In this document: piece after piece, positions 1-12,000 of the stretch | How the letters are laid out: each line of letters starts with the position of its first letter | Position numbering within the stretch: position 1 is the first letter of the stretch | Notes under the pieces: model-generated | What the model saw: only the letters and a program-made list of their open reading frames with translations | Told to the model about the DNA's origin: nothing | Database searches by the model: none | Source: Lineus longissimus | Taxonomy: Eukaryota > Nemertea > Pilidiophora > Heteronemertea > Lineidae | Reading direction: 5' to 3' | DNA length: 64,000 nucleotides | NCBI RefSeq assembly: GCF_910592395.1 | Contig: NC_088325.1 | Span: forward strand, 15,626,109 to 15,690,108 | Position numbers and translations under genes: made by a program

Positions 1-78
1 AGTTCAGTTATCAAATATCTGGCTCAAACTTTCTACGGTAAAGGGCTCAGAAGATTATGATCAACTGTAAAGACAAAC

Positions 79-3000
79 CTCGGAGTAAATCTTTTGTAGG
101 ATCCCGGCTAACCTCGTCCCTCGACATGAAAGTCGTCCTACGGCGTTCCATCTCTGCCTTCAGGTTGTAGAATTCATCGGAGAGATTGCTCGCCCGGAAG
201 GAACACACTTCATGTGGTGACTGGAAGCACTTCAGGACGATTCGTTCACACTCTACAACATCTTTGAATCTCTGTCGTAACTTTTCGAGTGCAATGCGAC
301 ATTTCTCTGCCTCCCACGCCATCTCCTTGCCAACCAAGGCAATCTTGTCGTGCGTCTGACGCTCCAACTCTTTCTTGATTTCAGGATCCATTTCAAATTC
401 CTAAACAGACAAACATTGAGTTACTTCTTCACCACAAAACACACAAAAGGCTCACTTGAAACACTTGGTTCTGGAGCAGCACTGCCACAAGTGTCAACAC
501 ATTAATGGAGGGAAGTTGTAAAGATTAGGTAGGCCTAATCAAGCCACTCACCATCCTCAACAGCTGCAGATTCCTTGGCAGTTCATCATTTGATTCGACT
601 AACTTCTTGAACTGCAACCGAAGCTGAGAAATGGTTTTGCGGACATTCTGTTTCTTCTCGTCAGCGACCTTCATCATCCTGTCGTACTCGGCCTTCTGAC
701 GCGCGTCCTCGATGCTGTATGCATTCATGTCATCAATGTCATCAACATGGCGCTCTTCTAGGTCTCTCTGGAAGTGGAGGAGGGAATACTATCTGATACT
801 GTTAGGTAAAACGACAATCATCGCAGATCGGGATAATGACTGGCATAGAACTGTTTGAATGATTGCTATATAACTGCTCTATGAAACCCCAGAAAGGTTC
901 CCATGGAGACTGGGATGATAACAATGAAGAGAGAAGGACTACCTACCCTGGCTGACGGTAGCTTGGCCTTCTCTTGTTTGATCCTCTCCTCAAGCTGAGC
1001 ATCGTCAATCACTTGATACGTGAAGAAGTTTCCATCAGCGCCGACCGTGAAGAGGTACTTGTTATCGTGACTCAAAGCGAGGCTGGAGACATGGCCGTAC
1101 TGGTTGTCGTGCATCGGTAGAGTCCAGTGGGGTCCGATCGTACTCAGGTCATTCATGTCTTCAGGCTCAATGGGCTGGATGCGCACAGAACCGTTCTCCA
1201 ATCCCATGATGACCTGGCGACCAGACGTGCTGTAGAATGGAGAGGAACATTCACATCAATCAAGTTATTCAACAAGCTTCTCTTCGATCATGTACTGATA
1301 ATCTGATGAAGGCAAATCATCTCTGTAAGTATAAACTGCCCCAAGTTAGAAACATGCCTACCTGAATTTGATACAAGTGATAGGGATATCAGCAGAGTCT
1401 GCGACCGGTATGGACTGGATCGGTTCCTCCTCTGCCACCTCAGCAGGAGGCTCAGCTGGAGATTCTGCAGGCTCATCTGTAAACTTGCCCTCGTACAGGT
1501 ATCCAGCATCAAAGCCACCCATCGACAGCCAGAACGATCCCTCCTCTTTCCCGTAGAAACCATGAAGGATAGGACTTGGCTCCTCAGGAATAAACGGTGA
1601 CCATTCTTCCTCTTCTTTCTTCTTTTCTTCCTCTGAAACTTCGGACAACATCGGGTTAAAAGTTGATAAAATGAGAACAGTCATCAAAGGAGAAGTTACA
1701 TTGACTCTGGTGTGTGCAATCCATAGTGCCCGAAAACCCACCTCCCCCTGTGACTCCCTCCAGCCCCAGGACTCACCTTCTTCATCTCCCTGTTCTGACT
1801 CTGTCTCCAAACCTCTCTCAATCCTCTTCCTCCTCTCCTCCTCTTCCTTAGCCTTCCTCTCCTCCTCTTCCTTTGCCTTCCTCTCGAGTTCCTCTTCATG
1901 CTGAAGTGTTAAAGGGGCAATAGTTATCATTCACTCTCAGCTGATAGAGGAACAATGAATATGCCACGCTAGCAAGATAACTGATCTTGGAAGAACAGTA
2001 TACTGTTTACTTGTTGATCAACTGTCTAATATATTCACGTCAACTTCCTTGTCAACCACAAAAATACATGTGCAATTCCACAGAAACTGAAAATTTGACT
2101 CTCAATTTAGTAGCTGGGTGTGTTTTTTTCAATCAGTGGTTTTGCTGAGGTTCATTGTCCCCCAGCTTCAGACTGATGAACCTTGGATACCAAGAAAATT
2201 TTTCGGTGATTTTTGACAATTTCTATAAAATCTGCAGTGAGCAGGTGTGTATGAGGTTACCAAGCCTTTGCTTACTGTGTGACGGTCACATATCACAAAC
2301 CTTGAGCATGCAGTGGAGAAATGTTGGGTGAATTAGAAGAGTGATTCTGATCTGTGATACAATGAATACTGTACTCTTTACTCCCCGAGTTGCCGGGGCC
2401 GATCAACAATGAAGATAGCCACTCTGACATCAAAACATACAATTCTAATCCTACAAGCGCAAACCACATTTGATCTTAAACTGACACAATTGATAAACTT
2501 GGAAATACATGATGAAGCGTTTTCACATAAGAGATGAGAGTCTGAAATCCGCTCGGACATACACAGTGTGAGTAAACAGGTTGTGACATGTGATACAGCA
2601 TGTGATAGAGACACATGCAACCAGAGAACAATACCTTCCGTCTAGAATAGGAATATCGTTGTTTTTTGGTGGACTCCAGCTGGTTGATGAAATAAATATG
2701 TTAGACGGAATCCGACAACATCAAAACTGAGGCATTAACAACAGGAGGTCACTTCACTTGCCTGTGACTGCTTCTAAAGGGTCTCAATCAGTTAGCTCCC
2801 TCACCAGGAGGTCACTTCACTTGCCTGTGACTGCTACTAAAGGGTCTCAATCAGTTAGCTTCCTCACCAGGAGGTCACTTCACTTGCCTGTGACTGCTAC
2901 TTAAGGGTCTCAATCAGTTGGCTCCCTCACCAGGAGGTCACTTCACTTGCCTGTGACTGCTACTAAAGGGTCTCAATCAGTTAGCTCCCTCACCAGGTCA

Positions 3001-6000
3001 CTTCACTTGCCTGTGACTGCTACTAAAGGGTCTCAATCAGTTAGCTCCCTCACTTGCAAGTTGGAATGGAATGGGAAGGACTTGGGCATCAGCACACTGG
3101 CAGATTCATGTGACGTTATACAACATGGCAGGCCATATCAGTGTTGGTCAACATTACACGAGAAGTGATTCTCTAAATTAGTCTCATGTGTATCATGTCC
3201 TACATCAATAGCAACATTGCCTTCTCATGCCAATGTATTCTTTAGGCTTGATGAGAAGCATGTTGACCTGTAACATCTCAATAACTTCTCCACATAAACC
3301 TTCTCCAATGCCTTACCCGCAGTTTTGACTTGACGCTGGCGAATTTGTAATCTCGTTTGTGGACTCCTCTGATCTGGTACGTCTTGGAGGAGTCGAGGTT
3401 GTCGAGATCAGGACATTCAATCTCGGTCACCTGACCATTTGCCATGAAGACGAGCAGCGTGTTACGATCCTAGAAAAGATACGGAATATGAAATAAGATG
3501 GAAGAAAGCCCTCTCCTCTCTGACATCAGCCCTAGGTAGGCCCTAGAATGCCCCCTAGGTAGTGGCAAGAACAAGTAGACCAACATGTACCTTGGCCTAC
3601 CTCAGGCAGGAATGCTCCCTATGCTTACAGTAAGAATATGGTGACTTGTGTTGATGATTCCTGTACCCCCTAGCAAAGGAGTTGTGAATGCCTTGTTACA
3701 CCAATACAGAACATCTCGCCTTAACCTTGCACACCTGATATCTTATAAAACATGATACTCACGAACTTGGACGGTGACCATTGCATGTGTGTGACTGGTG
3801 CTGCCACCTTTATAAACCCGATGGGATTGTAGAACTCCTCCTGTTCATTACCGACCGTCATGAAGAACACTGTGCAATCGTCAGACTGGAATCAAATAGA
3901 TACAGGGTTTATTCAGCAGTGGAAAGCAGTTGCTGGACTCAGTAAAATATCAAAGTTTTCAAGCAAGATTGATGACCTCTGTTTATGGATGAGCCGTTGA
4001 CTTACCCCTGTGGCCAGCACCTCGCCCCTCGAGTCAATAGCAAGATTGATGACCTCTGTTTATGGATGAGCCGTTGACTTACCCCTGTGGCCAGCACCTC
4101 GCCCCTCGAGTCAATAGCAAGATTGATGACCTCTGTTGATGGATGAGCCGTTGACTTACCCCTGTGGCCAGCACCTCGCCCCTCGAGTCAATAGCAAGAG
4201 CGGAGACCTTGTGCGTGTGCGGTTTGAATGCTTGGAACAGGATGATGGCACTCGCTTCATCTTTCACTTTCTTGCCGGTGTCTTCTTCCGATTTGCGATG
4301 GAAGCGTAGGACTCGCACAACACCATCCTCGTACCCAGAGATGATGGTGCTGCCCTTTGGATCAACCTGGAGAACAAGGCAAAGGTAACATTTGATATCT
4401 GGGGAGAGAATGGTACCATTAGAAACGGATGATATAAAGCTTTCTAATTGAAAATTGAGCACCAAGCCTGAAGAAAGTGACTCACGATCTGTGGAGCCCA
4501 CAGCAGACTAGTTCCACCAGCATTGTACTTGGCCTCGCTGAGTAAATTCTTTGAGAGGTAGTCGTAAACGCGGACGGACTGATCTGCACCACATGTGGCG
4601 ACTAAATGACTCGTTGGTGACGTATCACAGGCAGAGATGGCACCGGCGTGGTAGGACATGAGCTTCTCCGGGGCGAGGGATGTGTGAGAGAAGGACAGGT
4701 CCAGCTTCCAGATCCCTCCGTAGGCATCCTGGAATGAAGAATCAGTGGATCAACGAACACAAGAAAGAACAAAAGAGCAGGTGACATCAGGCACAAGCAG
4801 CTAAGATCTGAAAGCCACGCACTGGGTTGAACGTCCCGACTCTGGGACTTTCGTTGAGGCTGATTTGCTGCCAAGATGTCTGGCTGATTGTGACAGGTAC
4901 CTGATGACTCAAACATGAACAGTCATCATGTCAACTTTATATTTGAGAAGAAATGACCTGATTGTAACTTACCTGGGCATACCAGAGTGTCGGTTCATCA
5001 GCATCAACTGATTTGATGATGGACTTGAGCCTGACGTCTCCCGTACCAACATTCAGCTCATTCATTGGTTCCATCTCAAAGATGGGCGAGTCATCAGTCA
5101 CATCAGCCGTGTCGATTGATTCAAAGTCCCAAACCTGAAACACACATCACAACAGAATGGACAAGGGAGTCAATGATCAAGTCCGCCTCTGGACAAGAAT
5201 AAGAGAGATGATGATCAATGAATAGCAGCAGAGGCAGACTTTAATGACACTGATCCTTGCTATTCAGTGATCATTCCCACCACACACTGATGAATCCACC
5301 TGAATGAATGAGGCCATGTCGAGCCTTTTTTTACAGTCACTGAGTGCTCACATTCTCGGGACAACTCTTTCTGCCAGTTATTAATAGATGTCGCCTGAGT
5401 TCCGTCGTTCAACCTACCCTGATACATCCGTCAATGCCGACTGTCATCAACTCTCCCTCATCCATCACTATCTGTTGGATCACACCGTTATGGCACGGTT
5501 TCTTGTTCTTCCGGCCGATCTCGACCTTAATGAGTCCGCCCTCCCACAGTAGCAGGTTCCCCCACTCAGATCCCGACAGCACTTTACCGTCAGGGAGCTC
5601 CACGTAGCCTTCAATGTCGGAGATCTCCGTCTTACCAAATTTACCGATCTGACCTTGGAGTTTGAGGCCGGTGAAGGTGTGAGCCATTTTCCAGAATCTG
5701 TAAAGTAGACAATACCATGTCACAACCACTAATATCAGGCTAATGCTAGCAGAAGCCTTCAGAGGAATCGTACCAATTATTCAAACAGAATGTTCATGTA
5801 CGCATAGTACTTGTCAACAAGTCTATAAAACCATTCTCACCTGATGTGTCCAGTACCCGATGATGTAAGCTGACCCTCAAGCTCCGTAGAGAATGACACT
5901 CTGAAGACATCCTGGGAGAATGCCTTCGATCTGAGCACAATCGCTTCCTGTCTCCAGTTCCAGATAGTCAGCATGAAGTCAGGCGCCATTCCTACTGATG

Positions 6001-9000
6001 CAAGCAGTTTGCCGTCAGGACTGAAAAGATGAACAGCTTATTATACTTTTGTGACAATATCCAATAGCTGTCATGGTTGGAGCAACAAGATCATGAAATA
6101 GATCACAGAAGTACAGCTGGTTAAAGGTTTCATTCGAAAGATGCTGAAGTCTCTACACCAAACTACCTCAGGGAAACTGCTGCCAAGATGGCGAGAGCAC
6201 CTCGGGATAAAGCCCGGAAGATATTTATGTCAAATACTATAAGAGCTGCAATACATGTATGTGTCATGTGTGTGGTATAAACTTCAATACACAGATGACC
6301 ACTGACATGCACTGACAAGTGACAAGCAATGCTTTCAAGGACAAAGGTGTTGTAATCTATGTGATTGAGTAATAAGAATTTCATGCAGCGACTGGGTTCA
6401 CTCTGAATGTGAGCGCTGAGTCTAACAAGAAATAACCTAAAGTTCAATAAAACTCAAAAATAACATGAAAATAAGACACTTTATATGCAGCTAATACATG
6501 ACTTCATTATGTGCACATGTCTAAAATAACCAAGTGATGATTGTCTCCAGCATGCTAACATACAATTACAACCACCTTTGTTTTGTGTCAGGAGAATAGA
6601 CAAAGTGCCGAGACCGACTCTTCATGTACCCGAGGGATGGGTCCTCCCTGATTTTAACACAGACGTCCCCTACCGAGACGAGATACTTTCCGTTTGGACT
6701 GGGAGTTTAAGGAAGAGAACAGAGAGGATGAAGGTGACTTAGAATGAGGGTATAGAGGTCGATTACTCCTGTTGAACTCCACAGACATGCAAGGTATGCT
6801 GCCCCATGAGGAGTACATGTATGGCACCTGGGACATGTGACTGTGGCTTACAAGTCACTCGTCTGCCCGTCACATGTGGTCTAGACTAGGGGACTCATTC
6901 AACTGGAGAGACGTTGGTAGACACAAGGTAGCTCCTTTCTGTTGGAACCTTGAATACGAAGTATGACTTTGCCAGTTGGTGACAGATCATCACAGCTTGT
7001 AAGGAAACAAGCACTTGCGCAGTCACAAGATTTCTAAGTGACTGTCACAATATTTGGTAGGATAATCATCCACAACTGTCTACATGATTCGTCAAAACTC
7101 TATAATGAGCTCACCTGAAGTCGACGAATGCGTATGCAGACTCTGTGCCTCCTCTTAGGATCCTGTAGAGCTTGAGTGAGGGGTATGCATACACGTTGAT
7201 GTTTGGACACTCTCCTTTCTCTGCCACGGCAAAAAACTGCCTGCTCGGGTGCACCTGAATGTGGGAAGTAGATACTTGAAAGATGAACATGAAATTCTCA
7301 ACAAATCATGAGACTTTTTCAGACAAGGTTGGTTACACGCGCCGAGGTTGGTTAGATAAGAAGAATACGTACAGCAATGGCACCGATACTGCCCCCTGAG
7401 GTACTCCTGATGTACGTCTGTTCCTTCGTCTTCAGGTTTAGGATCTGCACCATGTTTCCTGCCACGAAGCTGACCGTGTTCTCATCCAGGAGATGAAGAT
7501 TGGAGCGTTTCTGACAGTCGTAACCGAACGAATGGCTGACAGAGGGTTAAGGAAAGAGACAAGACACGTTCCACATACAGGTCAGCTTCATACATTTTTG
7601 GAAAGACTTTGAGTTTAACACTCTTCCAAACCACTTCACTCTGTGTAGAGACACTCTGAGTGGTGACTCTTTACCTCCCAAGAAAGACTCTTGCTGCTAA
7701 AACTGTCCTCGTCAGCAAAGACAAGCACTGATATTTCTTGTGAGTAAAAAGGATACTCTAGAGTGAGCATATCCTGTGGTAGGCCCGACTCCTCGGAGAT
7801 GACAGCCTTTGACATGTGCTCCTCATAGTTGTAATAGAAATCCTCGGGGATCCTGTCTTCCTCTTCAATCTTCTTGATGCCGGTATCCGCATCGATGTCC
7901 TCCTCCTCATCAGGTCGCGGCGTCTCTTCCTCCTCACTCTCCCCACCAGGTGTCTGGCCAGCTTCGCGTGCTACCTCGGCCTGCTCTCCCTCTGCCTTGG
8001 CTTGGTCACTCTCTGCCGTGGCCTGCTCTCCCTCTGCAGGAGCCTGCTCTCCTCCTTCAGTTTGCTCTTGCACTGCAATAAGACAGAGGCATTTGAAATG
8101 TTCCTCTCAAATCTTGATGCAATTTGTCCCAGTTTCCTGGTCAAAACATTAGTAAGTGGCCTACTTAGCTCAGGAGTTTTCATTTCTTCGGCTTGAACAG
8201 AACATTACCGAAGTCATCAAGTCTTGCATTGGTTAGTCAGAGCCACAGATTGAAAGTCAGGAGATGTCAGCCTATAAGGTTCACTTTCTCACTTCACTGA
8301 ACGAGTTCACCAAATACTGACATCACACCATACCTAATTCTTTTTCACCCTTCTCAGTATCTGCTTTCTCTGTCACTTCAGCCGCGCCCTTCTCAGGGTC
8401 AGACTTCTCCTCATCATGTTGTGCGTCTGCTGCCACCTCCTGCTCACCCGTCTCACCTTCCTGCTGTGCATCAGTCTCTCCCTCACCACCTTCTCCTGCC
8501 TCTTTGTCACCTTCTGCTGCAAATAACAAGGAGAAACATCAGCCGAGATCCATGGTTAGTTACCGAGGACACCAGCAAGTCAGCAACTGGAATGTCCGTT
8601 ACTGATAATGGAAATCTCAGTCACAGGCCAACGAAAGTCAGTCGCTGATCATTGGAAAGTCAGTTACTGACCACCGGAATGACAGTTACAGGCCAACCAT
8701 GACTTTAATAAACCTTTCAAATTCATGACAAATATCTCAGCGCGACAAATGCCCAAATCCTGACTCTATCAGAACTATGACTGATGTCCAGAAACCATGG
8801 CAGTTTTGGAGATTGCAGACAATCAGTGTGACTTGACACAAGATCATGATGAGTATCATCCAACACGAGAGAGATACTGACTGAAGCTATAAAGACGGTC
8901 TTTGAAAAGAAATAGGGTTAAAGAGACAAAACATTTAGACAATGGTCAAGTTAGAGCTACAGGTGAACTGGAGGGTGTGAGGTTGAACTATGAGAACAAT

Positions 9001-12000
9001 GGTGAATTGTTTACTGATTATGTGGGTGGATGGAGGCAACCATGTCGCATATTGACCAGTTGAGAATGAATAGCTACTGCGTGCTTTTGGCGCGGACACC
9101 TTGATTGGCCTAGCACTACAGGGAGGCCTGGCATTATGTAGTGTAGCTTTTGCTGGAGCAAAGACCACGACACGATGTGAGGTGAGGCACGAGTGAATAT
9201 TGTGAGCTGGGCAATAGCTGTACAAGGTTGACTTGTGGAGGAAGGATCACTGGGTGATGCAATGATGTGGAGGTTATTGTGGACATTTACATGTCGAGGT
9301 AAGAACAGTGAGGTTGAATTGTGAGCCAAGGTGAGTAACACATCATATGGTTAGCAAGGAGGAACAAACATAACATCTTGTGAGGTTTCAACAGGAAGTC
9401 ACATGGTTACAGTTGAGGTGAAGCTGGTTAATATGACATGCTGGACGGAGATCAACTACCTTGCTGCGTGGGCGACGAGGGCTTGGACCTGGTCCCAGCC
9501 TCTTCCTCAGCTTGACCAGTTTCAGCAGTCTCCTGTTGTGCATCACCCTCTGCGGTTTCCCCCTGGTCTTCTGTAGCTTCCACTTGCGCTCCGGCACTCT
9601 CTACAGTCTCTCCCTGCTCTGCTGTCACCTCTACCTGGTCTTCTGTCACCTCTACCTGGTCTTCTGTTGCCTCTACCTGGTCTTCTGTTGCCTCTGCCTG
9701 GTCTTCTGTTGCCTCTGCCTGGTCTTCTGTGCCCTCAACCTGGTCTTCTGTTGCCTCTGCCTGGTCTTCTGTTGCCTCTACCTGGTCTTCTGTGCCCTCA
9801 ACCTGGTCTTCTGTTGCCTCTGCCTGGTCTTCTGTTGCCTCTACCTGGTCTTCTGTGCCCTCAACCTGGTCTTCTGTAGCCTCTGCGGTCTCTGCCTGGT
9901 CTTCAGTAGCCTCTGTCATCTCAACATGGTCTTGAGCAGCCTCTGTAGTCTGCTGTTCTGCTCCTTCCCCCTCGGTCTGAGGCTCTACAGCCTGTTGCTC
10001 TCCCTCAGCAGCCTCTCCTTCTGTGTCCTGTTCTTCCACGTCAGCAGAAACCATCTCTGCCTCACCTTGTCCAGCAGTCTCCTCTTCTTGCTGACCACCA
10101 GACACAGCTTCAGATTCAGCAGGTGGCTCTCCTGTCTCACCAGCTTCTTCCTCAGTTGCAGGTGTGGCATCTGCATCAACTTCAGCCTCCGTGGCATCTG
10201 CGGCTTCATCTTCAACTGCCTCTCCCTGAACGTCTGCTGCTGCTTCCTCAGCAGACGGTTCTTCAGTAGCTTCCTCCCCCTGTACCGTTTGGTGCTCTGT
10301 CACTTGGCCAGGTGCTCCGTCAGCATCAGCAACATCTTGAGGTACGTCTACTGCCTCCTGAGTGGCGTCTGCCACTGAGAGCAGGGGAACAAAAACAATG
10401 AAACATTCAACACAAACAAAAAGGGCAAGAGCAAGAAGATGAAAAACATGAGTCATCCACAAACAGCAGCAAATAGTAACAATCAAACACATTCAACAAC
10501 TGACAAGAAATGGATCATATGGGCACACTGATTCTGAGTCCAAGAGGGGAACTTGGCTTGACAGACTACACATGAGAGTTTTCTGTATTCACCTTGAGGT
10601 CATTCACTACGTAGCCTAAATGTACTAATTGTCTGATCTTAGACGAGTTTAGTATATCTCAGTCCAAGACAGCTGGGGTTTAATTTGAGAGAAGGAACCT
10701 AGTTCATGCGAGGGCAAAGTATTTGTGCAGAGGTCCATGTGACAACATATGACAGACAGGAGGCCTACTTATGGCAGTTTGCTAAGGAGGTGCACTTCCA
10801 GCCCCCTCAATAAGTGTTCGGCTTCAAATACTTGATTGGTGGAGCCAGCAAATTCATAATCCCAAAATATCGCACCAATCTCATGAGCGTACCTGTTTCC
10901 TGCACCTCGACCATGGCTGCAGCCTCCTCTACACCGACTGACTTCTTGTCTGAAAAACACATGAGAAGAGTTCATTAATTTTTTGTAAATAGCAACACCA
11001 GACAAAGGAATAACTAAATATGCTAGGCTTTTTGGGCTAAAAATTCATCTGAGCTGTTTTATAGAAGATGGTAAAATGTTAGTTTCAGTTAACGTGTTAG
11101 TTTTACATTGGTGTTATTTTTGAAATGATATCATTCTTGCTATATTGTTAGGAAATGTTTGTAGAAAACAGTAGATGAGCTGTTTTATAATGCAAAAGTT
11201 GATCTGCAAGGATTGATTCTTAACCTTGAAGTCATGTTTAGTTTTGAATTAAGTTGAAAAAGAAAAGACAATTCACGAGAAGCTATCTGAAAGTGTAAAT
11301 ATATCAAAAGTCCAGATTTCACACCACAGCAAAAGCCACACATGGACATATAATGTAGGAAAAGCACAAGAAGCAAGATTGATCTGAGAGCAGGGTACTT
11401 TACATGCAACCGATCTGAATGATGAGGAGAGGACAAAAGCTTGACCATCAATACTCAGAGTGATGTGGTACTTACAAACCATCACAGTATGTTATGTCAA
11501 TAATAGAAAGACACAGTAATTTCAAAGAAGATTTAAAGCAGGATTCTCCTGGTCTTTTTCACTCAAATATGTGCCATTTGTCCTCAAGAAGGAGAGGTCC
11601 CCGTGAACCCACAATTATGAATCCACCACTGATTACACATCACAGGAATGTAGAAAGTTCTAAAATGATAATAACCAGGAAAATTCTGCAGCAATATTCA
11701 GAAAACGCTGGAATAAAGCAAATACTGTTTCAAAGAGGAATACAGGAAATGAGGAGACATGCAGGATAAAAGATTCATCAGCGGGAGAAGGTGTGTCCGA
11801 TAAAATCAACATGCAACTGTGGGAGGCACTTCAATCAAATGAGCAACAGAGGTGTCACCATGGAAACCAAGCATGGTGGAAGTTTCAGGGTCCAGAAATT
11901 GTTATACCTTCCCCAGAGGTGCCCCCTTTCGATTCTTGTGGAACTATTCGTGCCTCTTGTTGCCTGTCCATTAATGGTGTCTTCGTCTCCATTCCAGCTT

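Noticed and set aside
1358-1930. Single 190-codon CFAP44 exon
   Set aside because: The frame reads through an intron; donor at 1777 and acceptor at 1632 give the family-consistent protein.
9461-10378. 305-codon plus-strand open frame rich in Cys and Leu
   Set aside because: Antisense of the acidic CFAP44 exon; the 21-bp repeat keeps both strands open.
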